From Maea johnstoni (lineage: Eukaryota > Annelida > Polychaeta > Spionida > Magelonidae), in the NCBI GenBank assembly GCA_963942565.1, contig OZ012700.1, positions 30,579,287-30,643,286 of the forward strand: a stretch of DNA of 64,000 nt, in the 5' to 3' direction. Below, piece after piece: positions 1-11,990 of the stretch (its first letter is position 1; the number at the start of each line of letters is the position of its first letter). Position numbers and translations under genes: made by a program. Below the pieces are notes generated by a model. The model searched no databases. It saw only the letters and a list, made by a program, of their open reading frames with translations, and was not told the DNA's origin.

Positions 1-152
1 AAGTCTGTGTTATCATGAGTCAATCCACCAGGGCCCTGTGCAGGTCTATGAGTGCCCAGCTAGGACCAGGTAGACTAGCCACAAGTCTGTGTTATCATGA
101 GTCAATCCACCAGGGCCCTGTGCAGGTCTATGAGTGCCCGGCTAGGTAGACT
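1..152. repeat. 82-bp tandem duplication
   Basis: A segment beginning AAGTCTGTGTTATCATG at position 1 recurs at position 83, so two copies lie head to tail with an 82-bp offset and only a few differences. The left copy may continue beyond the window. No coding content is visible. Confidence 0.85.
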
Positions 153-260
153 TACTATGTGTTATCTGGCTCTTTGCTTAAGTCTCAGTGATCTAACCTA
201 AGTTGATTTCACCCCAGGTTTAGTTCTGAATAAATCCTCAAGGGGGGACACACTTGAGCT

Positions 261-569
261 CATGGTCTTAGCCAGTCTAAGTGCCTTTTTGGACACCCAA
301 ACCCTTAAAAAGAACCCCTCAGGAGACCCATTTCTTTTAGTGTGGAATTTCTAAAAATCTCAATCTCAAGCTTACAATTAAATTTTTTCATCTTATAATT
401 CACATGACATTGTTTAATGATATCATGCCTTATTTTGATGAATTTATACATGTTAATGGTGGAAATATGAGCATATTGTGATCCCCCTTAAAGAATTTTG
501 ACGCCCAAAGATTTTACAACCGCCAATTTTAGGCACCCATGCAGTTTCTAAATCCTGGCTAAGACACTG
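261..569 (+). mobile_element. Non-autonomous hAT-type MITE, CATGGTCTTAGCC family
   Basis: The element starts CATGGTCTTAGCCAG and ends CTGGCTAAGACACTG, so its ends are imperfect inverted repeats. It is flanked by exact 8-bp direct repeats CTTGAGCT (253-260 and 570-577). An 8-bp target duplication with CA...TG ends fits the hAT superfamily. It is about 309 bp, AT-rich and has no coding capacity. Related copies lie at 4716, 5035 and 10857, with partial or reversed copies at 3015, 4209 and 8505. Confidence 0.85.
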
Positions 570-638
570 CTTGAGCTGTAGTCTGAATGTATGCCTCAGA
601 AAGACACATCTCAATATATATAGCCGAAGGACAGGCAT

Positions 639-1007
639 TAGGGTTGGGAATCGGTTGCAATTTCATGATCGATAATCAGTTACAGCCAACCGATCGATTA
701 TCGATCATAATCAGTTCTTCGCACTTTTGCAGTAATTGGGTACTAAAGGTCTAGAGCCTAATAATAAGTGATAGTCTATGACAATTACTTGCTATCAGCA
801 CCTACCTTAACTTCGTTTTGAAGTGTTTTGGGGGCTTAGTTTCATAGCAAGAAAGCTGACAACATGTCTGTCATTTAGTTCTATATTTTGCCACTAGGTG
901 TCACCTTTTCACCATTATTATCGATTGCCAGTTTTGTAATCGATTAATCAGAATCAGAGAGGTAAACGATTGATTATCGATTATAATCGATGATCGTCCC
1001 AACACTA
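639..1007 (+). mobile_element. Non-autonomous hAT-type MITE, TAGGG/TAGTG family
   Basis: The left end is TAGGGTTGGGA and the right end reads TAGTGTTGGGA on the other strand. Exact 8-bp flanking repeats ACAGGCAT lie at 631-638 and 1008-1015. The interior is rich in ATCGATTA-type palindromic motifs. The terminal pattern resembles the complete hAT transposon at 25,992-29,445 (TAGTGATGGGA / TAGTGTTG), which suggests the same or a related transposase moved it; that is inference. Confidence 0.85.
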
Positions 1008-1015
1008 ACAGGCAT

Positions 1016-1693
<678 letters not shown>

Positions 1694-2254
1694 ATGTTTT
1701 TTTTATTCAAAAAGCAATCTATACAACATAATATACCCACATACCTAGGGACCAAAATATCAAACCATGTGCAATGAGACACTCTAAAAGCACTTAAAGT
1801 CGTTATGGATCAATTCCCAATTCATTTCCCTCATAGTTGGCATTTCTCTGAGCTAAAAACAGGCATGTTCTGGGTACATACTCCGCTCTGATGATTAATC
1901 ATGAAATCACCTGTGATTCCAATTGCCGTGCACTGCTAAAAATAGACAGGAAAGCATATGCTTTATTGCACTCACCTTAATATATACAACTCAGTCAGGA
2001 GTTTCGAATTGTAGTTTTAAGCAAACAAATAACATCAAGCATTTTTTTTTTGAGTGAAATCATTCACTTTTCCGCAGCTAATGATTTCCAGAATGAAAAG
2101 TCAGTAAGTTATTTAAACTTATTGTGAATATTATTAGGACATGACTTTCAAGAGGGTGCATTGTTATTTTTGTATGGTAAAAAATGACTTTTTTCCTATA
2201 GTACCTTTTGTAAGATGCAGCAGTGCAGGACGTCCTTATTTACAATGCAGCTTT

Positions 2255-2365
2255 ACCCTCCCAATGCTGAGGCTATTTTCGTCCTAAGCACAAGAATGCA
2301 AAGATTTACTAAAAACATCTAAACCCTGTCGTTAGCATTCATTGGAAAGCTCTCGCTGGGTACTC
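2255..2365 (+). mobile_element. Truncated copy of the TTAA-flanked MITE family
   Basis: This segment starts CCCAATGCTGAGGCT and parallels the first part of the full copy at 2370, including the motifs GCACAAG, AAACCCTGTC and AGCTCTCGCTGGGTACTC. It stops where the full copy begins, so the two form a partial tandem. Confidence 0.65.
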
Positions 2366-2687
2366 TTAACCCTTCCAATGCTGAGTCTACTTTCGTCCAA
2401 AGCACAAGGACGCAAAGATTTTCAAAAGCCATCTAAACCCTGTCACGTTGGTATTTCATTGGATAGCTCTCACTGAGTACTCTCAGATGAGTACTTACAT
2501 CATGCCAGGGTTTCAGTCATGTCATCTTTTTTTGCATCATTTTGTATATACAAAATTAGAAGCTAGCAGCATAAAGGTTAAGATGAGTACTCACATGCCA
2601 GGGTTTCAGTCATTTGAAATAATAAATTCAATCTTTTGCATCATTTTGTATTGGCCAAATTAGCCACCACCATCATATGAGGGTTAA
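2366..2687 (+). mobile_element. piggyBac-like MITE with TTAA flanks
   Basis: The body (2370-2683) starts CCCTTCCAATGCTGAG and ends CATATGAGGG, bounded by TTAA on both sides. CCCT...AGGG ends next to TTAA fit piggyBac-type insertion. An internal segment (GAGTACTCACATGCCAGGGTTTCAG) occurs twice. Copies at 6427 and 7815 share this structure. It has no coding capacity. Confidence 0.7.
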
Positions 2688-3014
2688 GAATATATAGCAA
2701 AGCAGGAAGCACTCTTGATAATTGCACAATTGACCATAAAACATGTCATTGGAAAACACTGACCTTCCTTCTTCATGTCATCATGGGCACGTAGACATGG
2801 ACACTTACTGATAAATGTGTTCTTGACAACAGATACTTGTGAATGGGACAGCAGTATATAAATGGCCTGAGTGGAGATAACAGGCTAAAAATAGCCACAC
2901 CAAACTTGTTATCTATGCTGATCAAGGTGAGCTATGTATAAAATGCATCTTAGCTACTTGATGACTGACACTTGATAGTTGATACATTTTTCCTAACAGG
3001 TGATGAGCACTCAG

Positions 3015-3512
3015 CAGGGTCTTATTAGGCCTAAAAAAAGTTGTTTGTTTCCTGTAACCCTACCCTAATAAGTTTTTATTCAAATAAATCCCTACCCTAA
3101 AGTTTTTATCGCCCATCCAACTCCCAATCAACGTAAAACATGCATAAAACACACATTTTTGACCAATTTTTTTTTTTACCGACCTTCCTACACTATTTTT
3201 TTAGGACCGTTACAGGAAACAAACAATTTATCTTTTTAGTCCTTAGGCAGCTAACTGGGTGCCCATAAGTGGCAATTGTAAACATTTTGGGAGTCCAATT
3301 TGTTCAAGGGAGACCACAACATCGAACATACTAAGATTACAACCATAATCATGTATTTAATCAATGAAATAAAGCATAATGGCCATATACAATGCCATGG
3401 GATATATATATATTGAGGTGAAAAAAATTATCACACAAAGATATTGGGTGATTTTGAGGGTTTGGGTGTCTAACTAATGCCCAGATGCCCTGCTGGCGAA
3501 GACTATAGGTCC
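3015..3512 (-). mobile_element. Reversed CATGGTCTTAGCC-family MITE split by a nested element
   Basis: CAGGGTCTTA at 3015-3024 is one terminus of the family and CTGGGTGCCC from about 3252 continues it. The far end, TGCTGGCGAAGACTATAG, is the reverse of the family start. The interruption at 3028-3242 is a separate element. Confidence 0.65.
3028..3242. mobile_element. Harbinger-like MITE with TTA target duplication
   Basis: Inverted ends of roughly 30 bp share TTGTTTGTTTCCTGTAAC; the outer bases are GGCCTAAAAA on the left and GGACTAAAAA on the reverse of the right. TTA lies on both sides (3025-3027 and 3243-3245), the 3-bp target typical of PIF/Harbinger. It sits inside the terminus of a hAT-type MITE and is therefore the younger insertion. 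No ORF. Confidence 0.65.
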
Positions 3513-3727
3513 AGGTTTATTCCCTGTTTGGGTGTCTGAGAGACAGTCTGACACCCTCAGCCCGCTGGCACCACTAGTAAGGTTAATTGCCAATAATGCC
3601 AGCCTGACCCTGCAGACAAGTCTACACTCTACACTCTACAGACAGGTGATTTGATCATTGGCCCTGACTCGGCTCATACCTAACACATGAGCGGACCAGA
3701 GAAATGCCAGCAATAGCTCTACGTATG
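3390..3727. repeat. Segmental duplication, copy 1
   Basis: The end of the reversed MITE plus its flank (GACAGGTGATTTGATCATTGG, ACACATGAGCGGACCAGAG) is repeated at 4209-4560 with about 10-15 percent divergence by eye. The two copies are separated by the MITE at 3730-4200, so a tandem duplication preceded or accompanied that insertion. Confidence 0.75.
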
Positions 3728-3729
3728 TC

Positions 3730-4200
3730 TAGGGCCAGGAATCGTCCCGAAATTTCGGCTCGATTAATCGCCGAGGTTTCCGACTGATCAATCGATTAAA
3801 AACGATTATTTTGAGAGTGCTATATCCTTCAAAACATGCTAGTTCCGAACCCGGAAGTAAAGCGAAGTATAGCGTGGGAACGCCGACGGCGCCATTTTGA
3901 AAATCAGACTTGTCAATACAAGTATAAGTCGCTAAGTAAAATGGATGCGGCGGCGAGAATAGGCATGAAAACAACAGTTAAGGTAGGCAAGTGTGTTTAT
4001 TTTTCGCTGTAACAGTGTTATAAGTGGTCAAATGAGTGGTCAATAAGGGTTTTGTGGAGGAAATTACGTTGTTTTTTACGATGTTAGCGATGTGAGCGAT
4101 AATCGAAAATAATCGATTTTCCAAAACTTGACTCGACCCAGTCGGATTTCATGGCGATCCGACCGATTGATCGAGCTTACGATTGATCGTCCTAGCCTTA
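3730..4200. mobile_element. Non-autonomous hAT-type MITE, TAGGG family
   Basis: Starts TAGGGCCAGGAATCG and ends GATCGTCCTAGCCTTA, so the termini are imperfect inverted repeats (TAGGGCCAGGA / TAAGGCTAGGA). The 8-bp repeat CGTATGTC flanks it at 3722-3729 and 4201-4208. The interior contains many CGATTAATCG motifs like the element at 639. An 81-codon frame on the - strand has no recognised domain. Confidence 0.85.
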
Positions 4201-4208
4201 CGTATGTC

Positions 4209-4560
4209 CAATATTTATCTTTATAAAATATCATGGGATTTACATTATTGGGATGAAAAAATAAAACTATATGTTTGAAAAAGAAATTCCTCACAAAACA
4301 ATTAAGCCATCCTGGGGGGTCATTTTTGAGGGTTTGGGTGTCCAAATAATGCCTAGATGCCCTGCTGGATAAGACCATGGGTCCAGACTAATTCCCTGAG
4401 AGAGCGTCTGACACCCTGCTGGCTAGGGTAATTGCCAATAATGCCAATATTTCTGACCCTGCAGACAGGTGATTTGATCATTGGCCCTGACTCGGCTCAT
4501 ACCTAACACATGAGCGGACCAGAGCAATGCCAGGAGCAGCTCTGCTGGCGAGCCATTTCT
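4209..4560. repeat. Segmental duplication, copy 2
   Basis: Partner of 3390-3727. It contains the reversed end of a CATGGTCTTAGCC-family element ending at 4379 (TGCTGGATAAGACCATG) followed by the same flank as copy 1. Confidence 0.75.
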
Positions 4561-4715
4561 ATATGTACACCCACGCACTGGGTACATATTTGTATTTTTC
4601 AATTTTCATGGGTTAGCTGTTCTGGCCAGCTGAATAAAGCAGCCACTGTGTGCATAGGTACACCAACTAACCTCCCTGCTTGACAAGGCCTAATTAATAC
4701 AAATACACCCGCCAG

Positions 4716-5029
4716 CATGGTCTTAGCCAGCAGGGCGTCTGGGTGCCTTTTTGGACACCCAAACCCTTAAAAAGAACCTCTCAGGACACCCAAATATTTT
4801 TGTGTGGAACTTCTAAAAATCTCAATCTCAAGCTTATAATTGAATTTTTTCATCTCCTTATAATATCCATGAAATTGACTAATGATATCATGCCTTCTTT
4901 TGATGAATTTATACATGTTTATGGTTGAAATATGAGTATATTGTGATCCCCCTTAAAAATTTGGATGCCCAAAGATTTGACAACTGCCAATTTTAGGCAC
5001 CCAGTATCTAAATCCTGACTAAGACACTG
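4716..5029 (+). mobile_element. Non-autonomous hAT-type MITE, CATGGTCTTAGCC family, intact ends
   Basis: Starts CATGGTCTTAGCCAGCAGGG, ends CTGACTAAGACACTG, and is flanked by exact 8-bp repeats CCCGCCAG (4708-4715 and 5030-5037). It closely matches 261-569 across its length. The right target repeat overlaps the first bases of the next copy at 5035, so this copy inserted at the edge of an existing relative. Confidence 0.9.
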
Positions 5030-5034
5030 CCCGC

Positions 5035-5349
5035 CAGGGTTTTAGCTAGCAGTGTGTCTGGGTGTCTTTTGAACAACCAAACCCTCAAGAATCATACCTC
5101 AGGAGACCCAAATTCTATTTCCTAAAATGTCAATTCCAAGCATATATTTTTTTCTAACTCAATATAATTCCCATAACATTGTATATGAATAATATATAAT
5201 GCCTTATTTCATTAAGTAAATATATGATCATTCGTGTTAATATCCGAGTATACTATTATCTCCCTTGAAATATAGGATGCCCCAAAAAATTATAATTGCC
5301 GCTTATGGGCATCCAGTTTCTAAATCATGGCTAAGAGTTAGAGACCCTG
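5035..5349 (+). mobile_element. Diverged CATGGTCTTAGCC-family MITE
   Basis: Starts CAGGGTTTTAGCTAGCAG and ends GGCTAAGAGTTAGAGACCCTG. It keeps the family order (GGTGTC, ACCAAACCCTCAA, CTCAGGAGACCCAAA, GGCATCCAGTTTCTAAATC) but is much more diverged than the copy beside it, so it is older. No matching target repeat was found. Confidence 0.75.
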
Positions 5350-5859
5350 CCCACTGTAACCCACTTCCGCAAGATTGTATCTTAGTGTTTAATTCATAGA
5401 TGATATCATAGCATTGGTCATTTACTTGGTGCTGTTTTAGGGACAATTAAATTGTCTACCCATTTTAAACAGCATGCCCATATTGCTGTATCATCACATC
5501 AATCACTGCATTTTAAACCACATATTTACATAAATTTTCCATTGATGATCACCGGGACACGTTAGAGATGAGATGATGTACCATAAAATCTACCCGCTTC
5601 CCCCCCCCCCCCCCTCCAGGAAAATTTGCACTAAATGCAATACCATTCAAGCAATATGCAAATTCATATCACAATTTTGGTTTTCCCTGGGGTGTAATTT
5701 TGATTTTTTTTTCATTTTGAAGAGGCTATGAAAATTTTTTGGGTAAGATGGTGGGAGGGGGGGAAAGATTTTCAGGGGTAGCTGTGACTGTGAGTATTAG
5801 TGGCTTGATATCCAAGCAAAACTCTTGGCATGGACTAAGTCTCAGTATCTATTCTAGAT

Positions 5860-6172
5860 CAGTGGCTTAGCCGCCTATGCGTCCAGCGTGTCATTTGGAC
5901 ACGCAGAACACTGTTTTTTGACAGTTTGGACACCCAAAAGTTTATGTCAGAATTTGCTGAAGATGACTTTTCTTAGAAGATAGAAGATGAAGAAGCTGTA
6001 GTGTCACTTTTGTAAGACACACAAAGCAGTATCTGGCCTAAAAAAGCAAAATCTGTAAAGGCATAGAGTCTATCTTATTAGTAGTATGTATTTTGTACCA
6101 CACTTTGGACACGCAAAAGTCTATGAAACCTATATTTGGACACCCTGTTTCCAAATATCGACTAAGACCCTG
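5860..6172 (+). mobile_element. Possible hAT-type MITE related to the CAGGGTCTTAGCC ends
   Basis: Starts CAGTGGCTTAGCCG and ends CGACTAAGACCCTG. The flanks TTCTAGAT (5852-5859) and ATCTAGAT (6176-6183) match at 7 of 8 bases but leave 3 bases unaccounted for at the right end. The interior carries several copies of TTTGGACACGCAAAAGT. Moderate support. Confidence 0.5.
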
Positions 6173-6422
6173 TGAATCTAGATACTAGGTGTTTATATCC
6201 TCCAGGGACCTCATTTTTGAATCAAGGGAGTCCCTGAGGACAGCATACCTTCATGAGCTCCGCCCTTGAACGGGATCGACCCCCCCCCCTCCCCAGTTTG
6301 AGCAGTCAATCCAGTTGCCTTGCCTTAATGGACCCTAATGGCCAACAGCAACAACATGGTGCACTTTCTAAGCAACCTCTTCACACTAACTCTGAATTCC
6401 TAACACAATGAAGAACATTCCA

Positions 6423-6918
6423 TTAACCCTTACAATTCCATTAGACTAAGTGTTGTCAAAAGCACAAGGATGCAATGATTTCAGGGTTCGACATTCCCAG
6501 GGGCCCGGGGGCATATGCCCCTAGATTTTTCTGTGTGCCCCTAGATTTTCCAGTCTAGGGGCCCAAAATAGTATCAAAAATAACCAGGAATCCTGTTTTC
6601 GACCACTAATTTCTATCGATAGACCTTTTCGGGCCCCTAGCCTGAAATCTAAGTGTCAGACCCTGGATTTTTCACACACCACCTGTGTCATGTTGGTAAC
6701 TTGGTATTCATTTAAATGCTTTCGCTGAGTGCTCTGTGATGAGTACCCATGTGCCAGGTTTTCGATCATTTTTCAGGTGTTAAACCCTGTCATGCTTGTA
6801 TTCATTAGAAAGCTCTCGCCGAGTACTCTCAAATGAGCAGCCATGTGCCAAGATTTCTGATCATTTTCAGGTTTTTAGCATCATTTTACAAATCAGCCAC
6901 CAGCAGCATAAGGGTTAA
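6423..6918 (+). mobile_element. piggyBac-like MITE containing a nested element
   Basis: TTAA at 6423-6426 and 6915-6918 bounds a body starting CCCTTACAATTCC and ending CAGCATAAGGG. It is the same family as 2370-2683. The 184-bp insertion at 6482-6665 interrupts it. Confidence 0.7.
6482..6665. mobile_element. Short hAT-like element nested in a TTAA MITE
   Basis: Termini CAGGGTTCGACA and, reversed, CAGGGTCTGACA. GATTT directly abuts both ends, suggesting a 5-bp target duplication. The interior has two GGGGCATATGCCCC/GTGTGCCCC motifs followed by CTAGATTTT. Because it breaks the TTAA family member, it is younger than its host. Confidence 0.65.
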
Positions 6919-7810
6919 GGCGATCTCTGCCGATCTCTCTACGTGCCCACATGGCTCTCCTCTCCGCAGCAGGTAAACACCGCATTCACCTACAAGAACT
7001 AATTAGGATGAGTGTTAAAATCGATAGCGTACCTCCACGATTCCCAGGTGCGCCGAAGGACATACCTTTCAATTAGTCGTTAGCTTAGGTGAAAAAGGCG
7101 TCGTAGCCAAACTTCCTTTTATTCGGCTTCCTTCTTTACTCCCTTTCATTCAGACTCTGTGGGGGGTCCATCTTTGATATCAAGGTCATTAGGGACAAAT
7201 GCTCCTAGTCCTAGGTGATATGTTAAAACTGACGCTGATCAACAAATGAAGAGAATGTTTTTGCTACATATGCTGCTAAAAATGAACACAGTTGTTCATT
7301 TAAAAAGTGGTAAAAGGCACATTTAGTGATGAGAATTACTTTATTGAAATTCCATATTGCATCACTTCCAAAATTGTACGAAGTTTCCACTTCCGATTGT
7401 TTACTAGAGCAATTTATTAGTTATTTATTTGACATCAAAAACTAACAAAAAATATGCTTGCAGCCCTAAAAAAAAATCTTTAATTTTTTAGCCAATATTG
7501 GGCACCCAGTTTCTAAATCCTGGTTTTAAAACTGGCATTAACTGTTGAGCATCACGCTTCCAGTTTGATATTTTGAAACATACATTAGGAGCTGCCCATT
7601 ATGCAGCGTGAATATCTGGCATTAAATCTAATTTTCGCCGCTAGGAATATTCATCGATGTTTTTTCATCTTAAGTGAAGATGTACCACTGAGATGTGCGA
7701 TAATGATTATGTGGCGATAACAACAGCATTGTCAGACTGCGGGGGTTGGTTAATTGTTGATTATACCGCCTTTGATTGAGTTTCCCCGTCCATTCTCCGT
7801 CTTCCACTGG

Positions 7811-8335
7811 TTAACCCATTCAATGCTGATGCTACTACTTTCTAGAGCTGCACTCACCACTCACGAACTCGAGTGGCTCGAGCCCTGAAGCAAACTCGCG
7901 GAGCTCGAGCTGAAATGTTCATATCGTGACCTCGTCGATGTTGGGAACACAAACGTAACACAGGGCACATAACACACATTATCAACATACATAACTGTCA
8001 TGTCTTCTTTATAATCTCCAATGTTTGCATTCAAGCTGTGTTGAGTGTTGAAATGACCTTTGTACATAGTCAGCACATTTTGAAATAAAATAAACATGGC
8101 AATGAGCTGATCTCCCTCCGTGAGTGCAGCTCTACTACTTTCATCAAAGGCACTTGTGTAACAAGAACGCTGAAGTTTTTAAAAACCTTTTAAACCCTGT
8201 CCTGTTGGTATTCACTGTGTAGCTCTCGCCGAGTACTCTCATATGGGTACCCATTTGCTAGGGTTTCAGTAATTTTTCAGGTTTTTTGCATCATTTTGTA
8301 TAAGCCAAATTAGTCACCAGCAGCACAATGGTTAG
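7811..8335 (+). mobile_element. piggyBac-like MITE interrupted by a TAGAGC element
   Basis: TTAA at 7811 and TTAG (an altered TTAA) at 8332 bound a member of the same family as 2370. The body starts CCCATTCAATGCTGATG and ends CACCAGCAGCACAATGG. The 292-bp insertion at 7843-8134 splits it near its left end. Confidence 0.65.
7843..8134. mobile_element. MITE with TAGAGCTGCACTCAC inverted repeats
   Basis: The 15-bp TIR TAGAGCTGCACTCAC is perfect: the right end is GTGAGTGCAGCTCTA. Exact 8-bp direct repeats CTACTTTC lie at 7835-7842 and 8135-8142. The 8-bp duplication fits hAT. The interior has an E-box-like CTCGAG cluster near its left end. No ORF with a recognised domain. Confidence 0.9.
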
Positions 8336-8504
8336 TATTCCTCCAGCCTCCTCAAGGCCTGCTCCTGTATAAACCTTGAGGTGTTGATGACTCAGTTGAT
8401 CGTGAATGTGAATCACCATCACATACAAACACGGCTATGATCTCACACAAACATCTACTGGTCCCTGGTGGTCAAAACACTGTTATCATAGTAGTCTATA
8501 TAGT

Positions 8505-8680
8505 AGTCTTAGCCAGAAGGAAGTCTGGGCACCATTCTAACCCGTAAAACCTAAAAAATCACCAATAAGGACACCACATGTGTACTGTATATTCATGATT
8601 TATTTCTTGAAATGTATATTTCAAGCATACAAAAAATTTTCCACCCCAAGATGGGGAAAATGGCACTTCATCCTCTTCCT
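8505..8680 (+). mobile_element. Partial CATGGTCTTAGCC-family MITE
   Basis: Starts TAGTCTTAGCCAGAAGG and keeps the family order GTCTGGGCACC, ACCCGTAAAACC, AAGGACACC and TTGAAATGTATATTTCAAGC. The right end is not recognisable. Confidence 0.55.
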
Positions 8681-8757
8681 CTCCCCCCCCCCTGTCTCTA
8701 TCTCTTTCTCCATCTGTCTCTCTTTCCCTTCCTCCCCCTCTCTCTCTCTCCGTTATA
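8676..8757. repeat. C/T-rich low-complexity tract
   Basis: Polypyrimidine stretch with CCCCCCCC, TCTCTATCTC and CTCTCTCTC runs. The open frames over it on both strands are composition artefacts. Confidence 0.85.
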
Positions 8758-9221
8758 AAATAGGTTATTTGGTACAATCAAAGCAGAAGATTGTACCCAC
8801 CAATAACACTCATATTCCTATAATGAAATTTTTGTGCCTTTTCCTACAAAACCTGAACAATGCTAAAATTATTCCAAGAAATCCATTCCTGTTATGCAGC
8901 AGAGAATGGAATAAGAAATCTAATTGCAGGAACCAATGAGATTCTTAGCCTGAAACCAAGCGTCCAATACTCATGTCCCGCATTTATTCTTTGCAGGTTT
9001 GCCGTAATAAATTCAATCGGCTGGTGAGGTCTTTCTTTGTACAAAGAGAATTTATTTTATTGGGCTATCGGCAACAGAATCTCGCTGGCTCAGATGGCAG
9101 AAAATCATGAAAGACGCAAGAATGTAATCTTTTGATCAGTGCATCTTTGGCAGAGAAGAAAAACGAATTGAATCAAAAGGCAAGGTTTATAACCCATGCC
9201 CAAGGACTTACCCAGGACTAG

Positions 9222-9405
9222 ACTAGCTCCTAGTCTATGATTTCATTGAATTATCCTTTTTTCCGTTCTGGTCTCCATCATTTGCTTAATGCCTAGGTGT
9301 TAGTTCCAGTGGCTGGTGATAGATGGCGCCAAGGGTGGTCACACCAGTCAGTCAGAATCATAAACCAGGTTTGAGACAGAAACGGGCAAGAAACTGGAGA
9401 AATCT
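9222..9405 (+). repeat. Interspersed repeat, one arm of a distant inverted pair
   Basis: Contains CTAGCTCCTAGTCTATGATT, TAGGTGTTAGTTCC and GGCTGGTGATAGATGGC. The same sequence occurs reversed at 15,240-15,410 with moderate divergence. Type of element unknown; no ends or target duplication could be defined. Confidence 0.7.
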
Positions 9406-10856
9406 CACTGTGGGCCAACTGGTGAGCAATTCATGAACTAAATCAGGGTAGACACAATTATCAAAAGGTCTCATTTACTGCCTGATTTAGAGCATAACAT
9501 GTATAATTTGAACCATATAATAAGTTAATAACACAGTGTGTTTAAATAATACTATGAATGTTGATGGCATGGTAACTTAATTCTTCTCGAATCAGGGATC
9601 TGTCATATTATTGTGCACAATAGGGAGTTTCGGGAGCAGGTTGCCCCCATCCCCTTAACCTAGAGATATAGGGCTAAAAGAAATGAGTCAAAGTGGTGTG
9701 CTAAAGGGGTTCACCATTCACTAGTACAGTGAGTGAGTCAGTTGAGCACCCCCTTATAAACAACTCAAAACAAGTCTCAACATGTTAGCCTGGTACACCA
9801 TCAGGCATCTTTATGCAGGACATAGCCCCCGTTCACATCATCACACTTAAAACTATTTTCTGCAGTTGCAATTTTAAACCATTCAAGTCAAGAGGCCCAC
9901 CTGCTATTATAAAGACATGCACAAGTATTTGTCATGTGATAAGAGAAATATTGTTAAAGTAATGAACATCCAGAACATTTTGTATTTCTACTTTGTTTCT
10001 TATAAAAAAAGTCCCAATGCTAAAACACATCATTGCACGTGTTGAATCAACAGATACCTGTCTGTGTTAACAAGGGGAATACTGGCGAACTGGCATATGA
10101 AGGACCACTGTAGTGACTGTACACCAAACTTTTGGCTATGACAGACAATATGCTTGGTCCCCGTCACATGCATATCAGTTCAAGTATGTGTCATATGTAT
10201 ATGACAGACTTAGCATATATTTAAAGACAAACCAATTTTCCTGGTCCTATTGAGTCTGTCAGATGCAAGTTTGTCTGTATCAGAAACCATTAAATTTCTG
10301 ATGTATTTCTCACAAAAACTCTACATAAATGTGATGCCTACCCTGTGTAAAAGGAACATCCACAGAGATAGATGACTCCCATTTGCAGCCATCATTATTC
10401 ATAGGAAGGTTGCCTGTTGGGCCCATTCATTTCTGACTACTGTATTTATTTAGCATTGGCAATTTACACTTACTCGACTGTAGCTGTACTGTACAGGAAA
10501 ATTCCACAGATATTTGTGGACACTACACATCCCTGAAAGTCGGTCAAGTGACAGAAGCCACTGAGAAGTGAGAACTGAGGGTGCTATTAGAAAAGCAACA
10601 ACAAAGCATGGTTCGGGATAGGCTTTTAAGTTTGGGGAGGAGGGGGCTCAGAAATGTCCTTCCTTGTTCTTGACCTACATTGCAAAATAAATTGCACCAA
10701 CGATTGATAACCCACAAGTCTAGTAAATTACTGATATTATGAGCCTTCCTCTGTGTGTGTGTCCAAGGGGTTTCAATTACGAATCTGTATGTACGTGACC
10801 CAATTGACCAATGGAATGCAGACAGTCAAGTGTAGTCACCCGTTGCCAATAGTAGC
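9406..10856. other. No gene or defined repeat seen
   Basis: Unique-looking AT-rich sequence. Only short frames occur and none has a recognisable domain or paired splice sites. Confidence 0.4.
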
Positions 10857-11167
10857 CATAGTCTTAGCCAGCAGGGCGTCTGGATGTCCACTGACCCTCA
10901 AAAACCACCCTTCAGGACACCTGACCTTTTCTGGGATTTATTTTTGAAATGTCAATTCCAATCACGAATATAAATGATTTTTTTCTCCTCAGTACAATTC
11001 CTATGACATCGTATGAGGATATTATGCCTGATTTCGATAAGTAAATATATGTTTATGGCTGTAATCTGGGTATGCTGTGGCTTAATTCCATTGAAAAATT
11101 GGACACCCACAAGTTTTAGAATTGGCAATTTAGGACACCCTTTCTGTAAATCCTGGATAAGACCCTG
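10857..11167 (+). mobile_element. CATGGTCTTAGCC-family MITE, diverged
   Basis: Starts CATAGTCTTAGCCAGCAGGG and ends CCTGGATAAGACCCTG. The flanks ATAGTAGC and CCCCTAGC share only TAGC, so the target duplication is decayed or absent. Family order is preserved over about 311 bp. Confidence 0.75.
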
Positions 11168-11932
11168 CCCCTAGCTTTCCATTTCTAAATAGTTGAACAT
11201 ATTGAAACTAGATAAATTGGAGCAGTTAGCATACATGTAAATTGTTTGAACTCAATAAGTAGTTTACATACATTTCAATGAATTTCATATATGGCTTTCC
11301 TTTGAAAGGGAGTTTGTGTCGCAAGGGTCAAGTTCTTCAGGAAATATTGGCCACTGGTATTTGTGCCTGAACAGAAGCCTAAGTGGACACAGGGCGAGCT
11401 GTTTGTTCAGGAGCAAAGGTGTCAAATCCGTGCAGGTCACCGCTGAGAGTGAGAGATTGTCATTGTGGGACATGGGTCATGTACTCAACCCATTGCCTTT
11501 CATTCATTCCAGACCAACCAGTGCAAGCTTGTAATCAACAGATATTTCATAAAAGACAAGCGTCTACGACTTATTCAAGTCATATTTAGCTACATATAAA
11601 CGCCCTAGACGAACTCGTGTTCTCTTTGTCGGATTACGATTGCAATCGTCTGTTAGATTCGGTATGATCCAGTTTCCGAGGTTGAACTTCTGGTGGTTCA
11701 TCGCCAAGATGTAGGCCTCGCACATTCACGGGCTAAACTACACTGCGAACGAATATGTTCGACAAAAACTTGACAATCTACGGCTAATATCGCATACATT
11801 GATAAACTATTGAACGGAGATTGGTAGCATTAAGTGTACTTACCAAGATAAACCTGCTCATTTAAAGATGAATCAATATGAGTACGCTGTTTTCAGCGTA
11901 TGTTTAGAAGAAACTACTCTCATGGACCTGCG

Positions 11933-11990
11933 GAGGATATCCTCAATATGGCGGTCACAGTGATGACGTCACGAGTTCACAGAAGTGACG
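11933..11990. promoter_or_regulatory. Candidate promoter-like cluster (CRE and AATATGGCGG motif)
   Basis: The palindrome GAGGATATCCTC (11933-11944), AATATGGCGG, a perfect cAMP-response element TGACGTCA (11964-11971) and a half-site TGACGTCC lie within 60 bp in a locally GC- and CpG-richer stretch. This looks like a regulatory region, but no transcript or coding exon could be tied to it, so the call is weak. Confidence 0.3.
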
